Positions 25,469 to 34,242 of a stretch of 64,000 nt of DNA are shown piece by piece (positions within the stretch are counted from its first letter, which is position 1; each line of letters begins with the position of its first letter). The notes below the pieces were generated by a model. The model was given only the letters and a program-made list of their open reading frames with translations, ran no database searches and was not told the DNA's origin. Source of the DNA: Pseudogulbenkiania ferrooxidans 2002 (GTDB lineage: Bacteria > Pseudomonadota > Gammaproteobacteria > Burkholderiales > Chromobacteriaceae); NCBI RefSeq assembly GCF_000174355.1, contig NZ_ACIS01000004.1, positions 252,924 to 316,923 on the forward strand, given 5' to 3'. The position numbers and the translations under genes are program-made.

Positions 25469-25686
25469 GTCAGAATGACCCCCAATAATCCGCTGCTCTC
25501 GGTACCCAATTCACGAGTGGAGCAGTGGTGGTTGAATAAGCCGAACCCCTGGCGAACAGCGTTGGCGCGCTGTCTGCCAAAAAAGATTCTCCCGAGGGCC
25601 GCGTACGTGGCCCTTCGTTTTTTCCCCGTTCGGGGTACTGCCGTCGGCGCTTACATGGCCACCCCTTTCCTGTTCCGGTTCATCGT
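25469..25686. other. Transposase-ATPase intergenic gap with strong hairpin
   Basis: 218 bases without a supportable gene, wide for this operon. A stem AGGGCC-N8-GGCCCT near 25593-25612 is followed on the plus strand by TCGTTTTTT, the shape of a rho-independent terminator for plus-strand transcripts. On the minus strand a T run follows about 10 bases later, so it could also attenuate A-to-B read-through. A 10-codon frame directly after the transposase stop is too short to call. Confidence 0.45.
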
Positions 25687-28008
25687 TTAACCCGTCTTGC
25701 GTTGTTGTTTCACTACCGCTAGGGCGGTGTGTTCCAGTTCCTGATTCCAGCCCTGACCGAAGAAGGCGTAGCGCTCGGCCAAGTCCTCGTAGCCGTCGCC
25801 GGCCACGTATTCCAGCAGCCAGGTGGCATCGTGTTCCGTCCACTCCCTGGCGTGCTGGATCAGGTACACGTACTGGTCGTGATCGTTGTCGATCAGCACA
25901 TCCGTGGGCAGGCAGGTCTTGCGACCCGCTAACTGCATCGGCTCTTCTGCCACCTGCAGGGCCGGGGTTTCCGGCTCCTCGTTCACCACCTCCAGCATGT
26001 CGATCACCCGGCCGCTGGAGGGGATGTCCATCGGCAGCGTCTCGCCCGGCATGAAGCCCAGGGCGCGACCGGCGGTCAGTTCGGCCTGTACCTCCTCCAG
26101 CTGGTTCTGCAGGCGATCGGCGCGGGCCTGGGCTCGCTTGCGGGCGGCCTGCTCGACGAACGAGGTCGGGAAGTAATCCCGCTTGTTGGCCTCGAACAGC
26201 GCCGCGCAAATCACCCGGCCTTCCATCGTTTTGACGATCACCCGCTCGGCGTCGTAAGGGTCGAAGGCCACCCGTACCCGCTCGCCGGTATAGGGCTCCA
26301 GCTCCGGCGCGAAATAGCGATTGCTGAACAGCGACAGCTCGCCGCGCATCGTCACGCGGATTTCCTCCGGCATGAACAGCAGCGTGGCCTCGTCCTTGCT
26401 CACCGTGACCGCCTCGAAACCATCGGCCTGCGCCCGCTGCCACGCCTCCAGCGGCGTCATGTGGCGCGACTTGCCGGTCTGCGCATCCTTCACCTTGGGC
26501 AGGCTGCGGTGCGGGCGGCGGTTGTAGCCGTCCACTTCCTCCAGCGACATTGCCCAAAACTGGTTCCAGGTCGGCAACAGCTTGGTCATGGCCTCGCCGC
26601 GCTTCTTCACCTCCTGCCGGGTGAGTTTGTGCACCACCTGGCGCGCCTCGCGATCCATGTCCGCGCCCATGTAGGTCGGCATGCGCTTGGCCAGGCCGTC
26701 CACCCACAACGTCTTTTGCACCCGTTCGATCACCCCGCGAGCCTGCGAGTTGTAGGCAATCGAGTGCGTCACCGTGATGCCCAGGCGACCCATGAAGCCG
26801 GTGATCTCGTTCTTCATCATGGCGTTCTGGTAGCCCGAACCGTTGTCCACGTACACCACCGCCGGGATGCCGTGCACCGTCACCCCGTGGCGCAGGGCCG
26901 ACAGCACGCTCATCCAGCCTTCCTTCAGTCCGGCGCTGATCCCCACCACCATCCGTGTCGCCACGTCGATCACCGTGGTGATCTCCGGCCGGAAAGGCCG
27001 ACCGTGGAAGGGGTGCTCCACCTCTGCATCGAAGGTGTGGCCATCGATGCTGTACACGTCGGTGGGGCACAGCTTGCTGGTATCGCGCCGCACGAAGGCT
27101 TTCATCGCTTTCAGCTCACGCGGCAGCTTGCGGCCGGTTTCCTTGTCCACCTTGCCCAGCTTGTCCAGAAAGCGACGCACCTGGTGCACCGAGGGCAGGG
27201 TGCCGATGGGGTGGTGCTCCAGCCAGTCCCGCTTGAACACCTCGTAAGCCGCCGCCACGCTGGGCTTGGCCGGCACCTGGTACGCTGCCAAGAAGGCTTT
27301 TGCCCACGCCGGTATCTGCCTGCTAGGTTGAGGCACTTTGGGAATTAAGGGCGAGTGGTCGCCTGTCAGTACCTCTTGCCTTACCTGGGACAAGATGCGC
27401 AGCAGCGAGCGGGGCGAGGGCAGCAGGTAACCATCCACCTGCAGGCCGGCCTTGCCGCGCGGATCGCGGGCGCACGACAACAGCTTCATGGTGTGCGTGT
27501 CGAGCTGGCCCTTGGCTGCCTGCTCCAGGGTCGAGGCGATAGCCGCCTGCTGGGTCAGTCCCGTCATGGCCATGGTGCGCTCGACCAAGGCGGCGACTCC
27601 CTTGCGGGCATCCGCAGTCAGGCGCTGTTTGTCGGTGCTCCACATGTCGGCCTGGTTCTCGGGCCGCAGGGCAGGCATCCGGCTGGCCGTCTGGTAGCCG
27701 ATGCGGGCCAGCTGTTCCTGGCACCACTTCTGGTAAGCTGCTTCCGGCAGGCTGGACGCGAGGATGCGGTACTGTTCGCCGCCGTTGGCCTTGACCAGCT
27801 TGGTTTGGTATTTGCCTTGCTTGCAATTGTGGCGGACTGTCCGATCTGCCAAGCCTGTCAGCTCTGCAACCTGTTCCAGGGTCAGCCATTGTTTGTCGGG
27901 AGAGTGCCAACCTTGCTGATCCTCTTCGGTGAGTTCGGCAGGATTTTCTTGCCGACCTACAGTCATGCTCGATGTGCCCATTTGCCGTTTGTCCTTTGTG
28001 TTACCCAT
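25687..28008 (-). CDS. muA: DDE transposase (MuA-like)
   Basis: 773-aa transposase for phage integration and replicative transposition. An N-terminal helix-turn-helix (WLTLEQVAELTGLADRTVRHNCKQ, in parts) is followed by DNA-binding domains, then an RNase H-like core with the triad Asp322 (YSIDGHTFD), Asp388 (VYVDNGSGY) and Glu428 (ARGVIERVQ). The beta-barrel follows around RGELSLFSNRYFAPELEP. The C-terminus is helical and contacts MuB in Mu. An alternative ATG at 27981 has AAAGGA 10 bases upstream and may be the real start. Confidence 0.95.
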   Translation of the reverse strand: MGNTKDKRQMGTSSMTVGRQENPAELTEEDQQGWHSPDKQWLTLEQVAELTGLADRTVRHNCKQGKYQTKLVKANGGEQYRILASSLPEAAYQKWCQEQLARIGYQTASRMPALRPENQADMWSTDKQRLTADARKGVAALVERTMAMTGLTQQAAIASTLEQAAKGQLDTHTMKLLSCARDPRGKAGLQVDGYLLPSPRSLLRILSQVRQEVLTGDHSPLIPKVPQPSRQIPAWAKAFLAAYQVPAKPSVAAAYEVFKRDWLEHHPIGTLPSVHQVRRFLDKLGKVDKETGRKLPRELKAMKAFVRRDTSKLCPTDVYSIDGHTFDAEVEHPFHGRPFRPEITTVIDVATRMVVGISAGLKEGWMSVLSALRHGVTVHGIPAVVYVDNGSGYQNAMMKNEITGFMGRLGITVTHSIAYNSQARGVIERVQKTLWVDGLAKRMPTYMGADMDREARQVVHKLTRQEVKKRGEAMTKLLPTWNQFWAMSLEEVDGYNRRPHRSLPKVKDAQTGKSRHMTPLEAWQRAQADGFEAVTVSKDEATLLFMPEEIRVTMRGELSLFSNRYFAPELEPYTGERVRVAFDPYDAERVIVKTMEGRVICAALFEANKRDYFPTSFVEQAARKRAQARADRLQNQLEEVQAELTAGRALGFMPGETLPMDIPSSGRVIDMLEVVNEEPETPALQVAEEPMQLAGRKTCLPTDVLIDNDHDQYVYLIQHAREWTEHDATWLLEYVAGDGYEDLAERYAFFGQGWNQELEHTALAVVKQQRKTG

Positions 28009-28050
28009 TGAAATTCAATGGCCTTACAGTGGTCGGCAAACCTCTGACGC

Positions 28051-28093
28051 ATTGCCAACCTGATTGCCAACCTTGTCGTTGCGGGTTGGCAAT
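28051..28093. promoter_or_regulatory. Repeated ATTGCCAACC operator-like sites
   Basis: ATTGCCAACC occurs at 28051-28060 and 28063-28072, and inverted (GGTTGGCAAT) at 28084-28093; a weaker GGTCGGCAAACC lies at 28031-28042. The cluster fills the gap between the Ner-type gene and the transposase start, so binding would control the early transposition genes. Whether Ner-type protein, repressor or transposase binds is unknown. Confidence 0.6.
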
Positions 28094-28299
28094 CACTCTT
28101 CGACAACACCATCCTTCAAGCCAAGAAGCACTGCTGCTTTGTGTGCTTCCCCATTTCTCCCCTTGCGGCGGCCGCTCAACACGTCAAGGACTACACGCGG
28201 GTCCAGGTCATGACGACGTGCCCAGTCAGAGAGGTTGACGCCTTTTGCCTCCATCTCAGCCTTGATTTCCTTGGCTGTCTTCAGCTGCTTACCGCTCAT
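28093..28299 (-). CDS. Ner-type early regulator (BcepMu gp16-like)
   Basis: 68-aa DNA-binding protein. The helix-turn-helix region NLSDWARRHDLDPRVVLDVLSGRRKG and the following HKAAVLLGLKDG are characteristic of the small BcepMu gp16/Ner-like family, which sits first in the early operon and damps repressor and early transcription. It lies divergent from the repressor with operator repeats between. Confidence 0.87.
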   Translation of the reverse strand: MSGKQLKTAKEIKAEMEAKGVNLSDWARRHDLDPRVVLDVLSGRRKGRNGEAHKAAVLLGLKDGVVEE

Positions 28300-28343
28300 G
28301 GCTTGCTCCTTTTGTGGTAAAAAGTCCTCTTGCGCTTGTGCGC

Positions 28344-28378
28344 GAATGCGTTCGATTGCGCTTGAATGCGTTCGATTG
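28344..28378. promoter_or_regulatory. Tandem 20-bp repressor operator repeats
   Basis: GAATGCGTTCGATTG is repeated exactly at 28344-28358 and 28364-28378, a 20-bp period (two helical turns). Each contains the inverted repeat GAA-N4-TTC. A looser copy may follow at 28378-28399. The pair sits between the divergent Ner-type and repressor starts, where the lysogeny switch should be. Confidence 0.65.
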
Positions 28379-28397
28379 AGTGCGATATTACACCCGA

Positions 28398-29114
28398 ATG
28401 AACAAAAAATGCAAGATTGAGCGTGTAAAGATGAGTGTATCCGCTAGGCTTGGGCATGTAATTGCTGAAAAAGGCATGTCTATCAAGGCTTTATCTGAAA
28501 AGACGGGCATCCCGTATCGTTCTCTTCAGAACTATTTTTCAGGCGAAAGGGAGCCTAGCTTCGACAATTTGCGGAAGATTGTTGCTAGTTTGGGTGTGGA
28601 TGCGAACTGGTTTTTGTTTGGTGAAAATGCTCAAACGGGTGTTTTTGCTGCTGAGGTGGGCGTCAGTGATGTCAAGGGGCATCCGGTCGACCTGTCCGAG
28701 TATGTCTTCATTCCGCGCTACCGCGTGCAGGCCAGTGCTGGAAACGGCCGGGTGCTGAGCGACGAGGACTACATGCACTCCATGGCGTTCCGCCGCTATT
28801 GGGTGTCCAATTACTTGCATGCCGAGCCAGCCAACCTAGCCATCATCAGCGTGGAAGGCGACTCCATGGAGCCAACGTTGAAGGACCACGACGTGATCAT
28901 GCTTGATACCTCACGCCGTGATCCCAACGTGGAAGGCATCTATGTGCTTCGCCTGGATGACGCGCTCCTAGTTAAACAGGTGCAACGCATCCCAGGGAAA
29001 ATCAGGGTGTCCAGCGCCAACCCGGCTTACCCACCGTTCGACGTTGACCTATCTAACCCTGCCGAGGACGTGGCCATCATCGGCAAGGTGGTGTGGTTCG
29101 GTCGCCAGATGTGA
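28398..29114 (+). CDS. Prophage repressor, XRE helix-turn-helix plus S24 peptidase
   Basis: 238 aa from ATG 28398 (a further in-frame ATG at 28431 begins closer to the HTH). It has an N-terminal XRE-type HTH (MSIKALSEKTGIPYRSLQNYFSG), a linker with an Ala-Gly site (QASAGNGR), and a LexA-like peptidase with catalytic Ser in EGDSMEPTL and Lys in LLVKQVQR. This implies RecA-stimulated self-cleavage and SOS-inducible lysogeny, unlike the C repressor of Mu itself. It is AT-rich at the 5' end. Confidence 0.92.
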   Translation: MNKKCKIERVKMSVSARLGHVIAEKGMSIKALSEKTGIPYRSLQNYFSGEREPSFDNLRKIVASLGVDANWFLFGENAQTGVFAAEVGVSDVKGHPVDLSEYVFIPRYRVQASAGNGRVLSDEDYMHSMAFRRYWVSNYLHAEPANLAIISVEGDSMEPTLKDHDVIMLDTSRRDPNVEGIYVLRLDDALLVKQVQRIPGKIRVSSANPAYPPFDVDLSNPAEDVAIIGKVVWFGRQM

Positions 29115-29144
29115 TTTTTGCAATCCTTGCCAATAGATGACAAA

Positions 29145-29168
29145 AAAGCCGCGAATCGTCGCGGCTTT
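29145..29168 (+). terminator. Terminator after the repressor gene
   Basis: A perfect 10-bp stem, AAAGCCGCGA (29145-29154) with TCGCGGCTTT (29159-29168) and a 4-base loop, lies 30 bases after the repressor stop, followed by GCTGTTTT. It should stop repressor transcription before the prophage end. Confidence 0.8.
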
Positions 29169-29228
29169 GCTGTTTTAGATGGTTTCGTTTCGCGTTTTGG
29201 CAATTCTTGCAATGCTACCCCTGAAAGC

Positions 29229-29271
29229 CTTTGTTCATCCCGCTTTGTCCCAGTTTGTCCCGCTTGTTCCC
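29229..29271. repeat. Iterated 10-bp repeats at the prophage end (probable transposase-binding sites)
   Basis: CTTTGTCCC (29243), GTTTGTCCC (29253) and CTTGTTCCC (29263) recur at exactly 10-bp spacing, with a weaker CTTTGTTCATCCC at 29229 and CTTTCCC at 29275. Exact one-turn phasing beside the host junction is what transposase end-binding sites look like. A second pair of similar sequences, TTTTTGCAATCCTTGCC (29115) and TTTTGGCAATTCTTGC (29195), lies farther inside. Confidence 0.6.
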
Positions 29272-29309
29272 TCTGCTTTCCCTATGCCAATACTCCCACT
29301 ACCCCACAC

Positions 29310-30026
29310 TTACACAAGGGCTGCGTTTCGGCTGGGAATGGTCAGCCCTCTTGCCACGGCCGGGCGTGCGAGGAATTGATCCAACGCGCGCGTGACATGC
29401 GGAAAATCCGCAATCCCCACCAGTTCACCGGCCTCGTAGTAACCGATCAGGTTGCGCACCCAGGGGAAGATCGCTATGTCGGCAATCGTGTAGGCCTCTC
29501 CCATGATCCACTTGCGGTCGGCGAGTCTCTGGTTGAGTACGCCAAGCAAGCGTCTGGACTCGGCAATGTAGCGGTCGCGCGGTCGCTTGTCTTCGTACTC
29601 CCTGCCGGCGAACTTGTTGAAGAACCCCACCTGTCCAAACATTGGGCCGATGCCGCCCATCTGGAACATCAGCCATTGCAGCGTCTCGTAGCGGCCCGCC
29701 GGATCCTGCGGCATGAATTTCCCCGCCTTGTCGGCAAGATGGACGAGAATCGCACCGGATTCGAACAGCGGCAGCGGCTTTCCACCCGGACCGTTCGGAT
29801 CGATGATTGCCGGAATCTTGTTGTTCGGATTGAGCGACAGGAACTCCGGCGACATCTGGTCGTTGGTTTCGAAGCTTACGAGATGCGGCTCGTAAGCCAG
29901 GCCGGTTTCTTCCAGCATGATCGATACCTTGACGCCGTTGGGTGTCGGTAAGGAATAGAGTTGGATACGGTCGGGATGGCGCGCGGGCCACTTCTTCGTG
30001 ATGGGAAAGGCGGAAAGATCGGTCAT
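29310..30026 (-). CDS. Glutathione S-transferase family protein
   Basis: 238-aa cytosolic GST with an N-terminal thioredoxin fold (IQLYSLPTPNGVKVSIMLEETG; NPNNKIPAIIDPNG; LFESGAILVHLAD, the cis-Pro and glutathione-contacting ESGAI region) and an all-helical C-terminal domain (GEAYTIADIAIFPWVRNL). It resembles YfcG/Nu-class enzymes with thiol-disulfide reductase activity. Its 3' end is the host edge at the prophage: the last residues (NAALV) may be native or supplied by phage DNA. The ATG at 30026 has AAGGA upstream. Confidence 0.88.
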   Translation of the reverse strand: MTDLSAFPITKKWPARHPDRIQLYSLPTPNGVKVSIMLEETGLAYEPHLVSFETNDQMSPEFLSLNPNNKIPAIIDPNGPGGKPLPLFESGAILVHLADKAGKFMPQDPAGRYETLQWLMFQMGGIGPMFGQVGFFNKFAGREYEDKRPRDRYIAESRRLLGVLNQRLADRKWIMGEAYTIADIAIFPWVRNLIGYYEAGELVGIADFPHVTRALDQFLARPAVARGLTIPSRNAALV

Positions 30027-30385
30027 GGTTTCCTTGGCATGTTGTTTGCAATCAAAGTAACCAATATAAACACTGGGGCGATTTTTGTCCCGAGAGGGCT
30101 TTTTCGTCTGCTTTGGCACAGCCATATCGCCCCTCTCGATATATTGTGTCTATGATTGGTGAACATTTTTCCTGGCTAGGCAAAATTTTGCGGCGACAGT
30201 GGGGGCTATGATGAGTTCCTCCTCTTGAAGGCCGATCCCCATGTCGAGGACCGGCCCGCAGGGTGTTTCAGGGGTAGAGCAATAGCCACCGTCGGCAAGG
30301 AACAAAGCAGGTCGGGGGCGGCAGGGACATGGGAATGGATGTCTGTCAGGATGTTGTCTTTGATTCAGGCATCGGGGGAGTTGTC
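30027..30385. other. Intergenic region between GST and GFA genes
   Basis: 359 bases without a gene. The left part holds the likely GST promoter (minus strand, TATATT near 30061-30066). An inverted repeat ATATCG-N7-CGATAT lies at 30124-30142 and could be a regulator site. Nothing else recognisable to 30385. Confidence 0.5.
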
Positions 30386-30823
30386 ATGCACAGACTGAAC
30401 GGCGGGTGTCATTGCGGAAATATCCACTTCGAAATGACGCTTCCCCATGCCCCGGAAACCTATCGCCCGCGGGCATGCGACTGCGATTTTTGCCATAAGC
30501 ACGGCGCGGCGTATGTGGCTGACCCGGATGGTTCGCTGCTCATTCGTCTGCAAGACGAACACATGGTGACGCGCTATCGCCAAGGTGCGGGGATCGCGGA
30601 TTGTCTGGTGTGCACGGCATGTGGTGTGCTGGTTGCCATTCATTATCAAGATGATCAAGGCGAGGGGCGGAGTTTCGCTGTCGTAAATAGCCGGGCTATC
30701 GATGGTGTTGTGCGCTTTGGCGAGAGTATTCCGGTTTCGCCGAAGGCGCTGACCGCCAGCGAGAAGGTGGGGCGCTGGAAAAGACTCTGGTTTCAGCAGG
30801 TTTGCATCATGACCTCCCCTTGA
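30386..30823 (+). CDS. GFA/CENP-V-fold protein
   Basis: 145-aa protein of the glutathione-dependent formaldehyde-activating (GFA) family. Zinc-binding Cys pattern: GGCHCGNIHF, then CDCDFCHKHGAAYV and CTACGVL. Most members do not act on formaldehyde, so the substrate is unknown. The ATG at 30386 follows GGGGGAG; the in-frame ATGs upstream lack a family match. It stands alone, though adjacent to another glutathione-related gene. Confidence 0.87.
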   Translation: MHRLNGGCHCGNIHFEMTLPHAPETYRPRACDCDFCHKHGAAYVADPDGSLLIRLQDEHMVTRYRQGAGIADCLVCTACGVLVAIHYQDDQGEGRSFAVVNSRAIDGVVRFGESIPVSPKALTASEKVGRWKRLWFQQVCIMTSP

Positions 30824-31018
30824 TGTTCCTCAGGAGGGCATGGATAGAATTTGGCAAGATGAACGAGCTCTATTCGGCTTGCTTTGAAAGGGTGTGTCGC
30901 CTGTTCTGGCAGCATCAAGCTAAGGGCGGTTTGGTGTCCTGAGACCCAGAGGCAAATCCATCGAATTGCGCTCGCGGCGCAACCGGCTGGGGTGGCTGGT
31001 CCGACAGACAATACGGGT

Positions 31019-32260
31019 TCAGCTGCCACGCCGACCATGGCGTCGCGTGTTTTGTGTTTTTACCCAGCCGGTGAAAGTTTCGCTGGGCATGGGCTTGGCA
31101 ATAAAGTAGCCCTGCGCCAGGTTACATCCAAACTCCCGCAGCAATTTCCAGTCCTCGAGCGTTTCTATGCCTTCTGCCACCGTAACCAGGCTCATCTTGT
31201 GAGCCATGTCCAGGGCGGACTGCAGAATGACCCGCAGGTGCTCGCGCTGGTGGGCGCGATGCACGAAAGAGCGGTCGATCTTGAGTTCGGTGAAGGGGAT
31301 GCGCGAGAGCTGCTGCATTGACGAAAAGCCGGTGCCATAGTCGTCGATGGACAGGCCAAACCCCTTCAGGCGCAGTCGTGCCAGATTGGCCAGTGCTATG
31401 CCAAGGTCGGCAGCCAGGGAGCTTTCGGTGACCTCCCAGATCACTTGTGCTGCGGGTAGCTGATACTGCTGCAACAAGGCGTCAACCTCGCTGACGAAAT
31501 CGGGCAAATCCAGCAACCGAGGTGACAAGTTGACGGCAACCGTCAGGTGTACTCCGCTCCGTCGCCAATGGGCGGCCTGGGCAAAGGCCTGGCCCGCGAT
31601 CTCCAGCGTCAGGTCGTGTATCAGCCTGTGCTTTTCGGCCAGTGGGATGAAGTGGTCCGGGGGAATGAAGCCCTTTTCAGCGTGGGGCCAGCGTGCCAGC
31701 ACTTCCACACCGGTGATCGTGCCGCTTTTCAGGTCTATTTGAGGTTGATAATAAGGCAGGAGTTGATGGCGGGAGATGGCCAAAGCCAGCTCGTGGGCAC
31801 CGGTGCTGGAGGCCTCCTTGTGGGTCTCTGGTGCTGAAGGGGAGGGGGGCGGCCGATCCGGACTGTGGTGCAATATCTCGGCAAGGTGTTGCTTGGTCAG
31901 CGGTTTTTTCCAAGCGGCTAGGATGGGTATTCCCAGTGCGTGTGCCATATTCTCGACGCTGCAGATCAAGGAAAGATCCCTGTTCGATGAGATGACCAGG
32001 GGTGCCATGACGTTGCGCTTCATCATCTGCAGGATGAATTCGACGCCATCCATGCCCGGCATCTCGAGGTCGACTACGATCAGGTGTGGGAGCGTGTCGA
32101 GACCGGCCAGCAGCTCAAGTGCCTGCATGCCATCGACGGCCTCAAGAATGCCTTGTATGCCAAACTGTCGAAGTAGCCCCACCACATGCAGCCTTTGCAC
32201 CAGGCTGTCATCGACGATCAGTACCGTTTCAACCCGCGGTGGTGACATATCAGTAACCAT
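31019..32260 (-). CDS. Response regulator with EAL c-di-GMP phosphodiesterase domain
   Basis: 413 aa: an N-terminal receiver (residues 10-130; [20 protein letters not shown]; acceptor Asp in [13 protein letters not shown]) and a C-terminal EAL domain. In the EAL domain the signature is EVLAR, with [36 protein letters not shown] and QGYFIAKPM all present, so it should hydrolyse c-di-GMP. It overlaps cheB by 11 bases; ATG 32248 is an alternative. As last gene of the che operon it probably links the chemosensory signal to c-di-GMP level. Confidence 0.92.
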   Translation of the reverse strand: MVTDMSPPRVETVLIVDDSLVQRLHVVGLLRQFGIQGILEAVDGMQALELLAGLDTLPHLIVVDLEMPGMDGVEFILQMMKRNVMAPLVISSNRDLSLICSVENMAHALGIPILAAWKKPLTKQHLAEILHHSPDRPPPSPSAPETHKEASSTGAHELALAISRHQLLPYYQPQIDLKSGTITGVEVLARWPHAEKGFIPPDHFIPLAEKHRLIHDLTLEIAGQAFAQAAHWRRSGVHLTVAVNLSPRLLDLPDFVSEVDALLQQYQLPAAQVIWEVTESSLAADLGIALANLARLRLKGFGLSIDDYGTGFSSMQQLSRIPFTELKIDRSFVHRAHQREHLRVILQSALDMAHKMSLVTVAEGIETLEDWKLLREFGCNLAQGYFIAKPMPSETFTGWVKTQNTRRHGRRGS

Positions 32261-33350
32261 AATGTTCGATGATTGGGGCGATGCGATGCAGCGAAACGAC
32301 CTCACTGACACCGCCGAGCGCGATGGCCTCCTTGGGCATGCCAAACACCACGCAGGTCGATTCGTCTTCGGCGATCGTCCTGGCGCCGGCCTCGTGCATT
32401 TCCTTGAGGCCACGTGCCCCGTCATCCCCCATGCCGGTCATGATCATGCCGAGGGCATTGCGTCCGGCGAACTTCGCACATGAGCGGAACAGGACATCCA
32501 CCGAAGGGCGGTGCCGGTTAACCAGCGGTCCGTCGATGATTTCAACGGTATATTGGGCGCCATTGCGTGCCAGCAGCATGTGCTTGCCTCCGGGGGCAAT
32601 CAGGGCCCGCCCCGGCATCACGCGGTCGCCGTGGCGGGCCTCGCGCACTTCTATCTGGCACAGGCTGTTGAGGCGTTCGGCAAACATCGCGGTAAAGCGC
32701 TCCGGCATGTGCTGGACGATGACCATGCCCGGACATGTGGCAGGCAGCCGGGGCAGTACCGTCTCCAGTGCCTGGGTGCCGCCGGTGGAGGTGCCGATGG
32801 CGACGATACGTTCGGTGGTGCTGATCATGCTCGCCCCGCGACCGAGCCCGCTGCTGATGACGGCGTCGGCCGATAGCTTGGGCGAGGGGGCCAATGGCGG
32901 CCGCGCGCGTGACGCCAGGCGGCTGACATTGGCGCGAGAGGCGGCCCGGACGGCGTGTATGACGTCGTTGGCACTGTCTTCGAGAAACTGTTTCACCCCC
33001 ATTTTGGGTTTGGTGATGATCGAAACGGCGCCGGCAGCCAGCGCATTCATCGCCGCGGCGGTGCCGGTTTCGGCCCGCGACGAGCAGATCACGACGGGGG
33101 TCGCCCGCTCGCTCATGATTTTTTTCAGAAAGGTCAGGCCATCCATACGCGGCATTTCGATGTCCAGCACGATCACATCCGGCCAGTCGCGTTGCATATG
33201 CGTCAGGGCGAACAGCGGGTCCGAGGCGGCTCCAATAACACGGATGCCTGGCTCGCGTTCCAGTGCCTGCCGGACGACTTGCCGTACCACGGCGGAGTCG
33301 TCGACGATCATTACCTTGATTGGCTCGCTCATTGTCTTGTGCTGGCTCAT
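32250..33350 (-). CDS. cheB: Chemotaxis methylesterase/deamidase CheB
   Basis: 366 aa. The receiver domain has the phospho-acceptor Asp63 ([11 protein letters not shown]) and the C-terminal methylesterase has the triad Ser188 (GTSTGG), His214 (VQHMPE) and Asp310 (TGMGDDG). It removes methyl groups from chemoreceptor glutamates and can deamidate glutamines. An alternative ATG is at 33332. It is followed directly by the EAL regulator and preceded by cheR with 73 bases between; no cheD is present. Confidence 0.96.
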   Translation of the reverse strand: MSQHKTMSEPIKVMIVDDSAVVRQVVRQALEREPGIRVIGAASDPLFALTHMQRDWPDVIVLDIEMPRMDGLTFLKKIMSERATPVVICSSRAETGTAAAMNALAAGAVSIITKPKMGVKQFLEDSANDVIHAVRAASRANVSRLASRARPPLAPSPKLSADAVISSGLGRGASMISTTERIVAIGTSTGGTQALETVLPRLPATCPGMVIVQHMPERFTAMFAERLNSLCQIEVREARHGDRVMPGRALIAPGGKHMLLARNGAQYTVEIIDGPLVNRHRPSVDVLFRSCAKFAGRNALGMIMTGMGDDGARGLKEMHEAGARTIAEDESTCVVFGMPKEAIALGGVSEVVSLHRIAPIIEHYGY

Positions 33351-33423
33351 GTTGTGGATCGTTTCATCCCCTCTGCGGGAGGCTGTGTCACGCGCTGGTT
33401 TTCATCTGCCGCAACAGAGTCTT

Positions 33424-34242
33424 TCATCGTTTGCATTCGGGCCGGCAATACCGCGTCGGGCGCAGTGAAACCAGTTCGTCGGTCACCCCGTTCAGGGTTT
33501 CGGAGTGGCCGACGATGAACATGCCGTCGCGCTTGAGATGCGGCAGCATTTTGGCCACGACGCTGCGCTTGGTGTCGCTATCGAAATAAATCATTACATT
33601 GCGCAGGAAGATGATGTCGAACTGGCCAATGCTATTGGCGCCGAGCGCTGCCAGGTTCAACTGGCAGAAGCGAACCCGCTCACGTAATGCCTGCCCGATC
33701 AGAAAGGTTCCGGTCTGGCTGCCGACTCCTTTAAGGCAGTAGGTTTTCAGCAATTCATCCGGGATGTTCTTGGCGCGCTCGATCGGATAGTGGCCGTGCT
33801 TCGCTTGTTCCAGTGTCGGCAGGCTGATGTCGGAAGCCACGATCTCCCAGGGGGCGGACAAGCCGAGCGTTTCGGCCAGCACCATGGCGATGGAGTAAGG
33901 CTCTTCGCCGGAAGAACAGGCGCCACTCCATACCCGGAACGCTGTGCCGCTCCGACTGACGGCGAAATCGTGCAGGAAGTCAAAGTGAGCAGCTTCACGG
34001 AAAAAACAGGTTTCATGGGTGGTTAGCAGGTCGACCATCAACTGCACCTCGGCCGGGTGCTCGCCGCTGGCGAGCAGGCGGTAGTATTCGTCGAAGTGGC
34101 TCAGCCCGTGGTGGCGCAGGCGTTTGGCGAGACGACCGGCCAGCAGCACCTTCTTGCCGATGGTCAGGTTGATGCCGGCCAGGCGATGGATCAGCCGCTG
34201 GAAGAGGGCAAACTCGTGATCGGAGAGGGGGGGATTGTCCAT
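33424..34242 (-). CDS. cheR: Chemoreceptor methyltransferase CheR
   Basis: 272 aa from ATG 34242, which has GAGGTG 4 bases upstream (another ATG is at 34269). An N-terminal helical domain (FALFQRLIHRLAGINLTIGK) is followed by the SAM-binding domain with the VWSGACSSGEEPYSIAMVL motif, the ASDISLPTLEQAKHG acidic loop and DIIFLRNVMIYFD. It methylates receptor glutamates using SAM. 200 bases separate it from cheW upstream. Confidence 0.96.
   Translation of the reverse strand: MDNPPLSDHEFALFQRLIHRLAGINLTIGKKVLLAGRLAKRLRHHGLSHFDEYYRLLASGEHPAEVQLMVDLLTTHETCFFREAAHFDFLHDFAVSRSGTAFRVWSGACSSGEEPYSIAMVLAETLGLSAPWEIVASDISLPTLEQAKHGHYPIERAKNIPDELLKTYCLKGVGSQTGTFLIGQALRERVRFCQLNLAALGANSIGQFDIIFLRNVMIYFDSDTKRSVVAKMLPHLKRDGMFIVGHSETLNGVTDELVSLRPTRYCRPECKR

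Larger units (their letters stand above)
1..29300 (-). mobile_element. Mu-like transposable prophage, left part outside the window
   Basis: About 29 kb with Mu gene order read on the minus strand: repressor, Ner-type regulator, DDE transposase, MuB ATPase, small early genes, GemA, Mor, lysis, terminase, portal, head, sheath, tube, tape measure, N, P and V proteins. Tail-fibre, remaining baseplate and any DNA-modification genes must lie left of position 1. The right boundary is inferred between the iterated repeats ending near 29271 and the GST stop codon at 29310; the exact TG/CA terminus and 5-bp target duplication cannot be fixed without the other end. Structural genes are intact, so the element may be functional. 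Confidence 0.93.

Noticed and set aside
28344-28378. Possible CRISPR array
   Set aside because: Only two 15-bp repeats at a 20-bp period, no spacers of suitable length and no cas genes; operator repeats explain it better.
29310-29330. GST gene considered truncated by the prophage
   Set aside because: All GST domains, including the last helix (RPAVARGLTIP), are present; only the final few residues could be altered, so it is kept as an intact CDS.
29118-29951. 277-codon plus-strand frame after the repressor
   Set aside because: It spans the terminator, prophage end and the antisense of the GST gene; no protein features.
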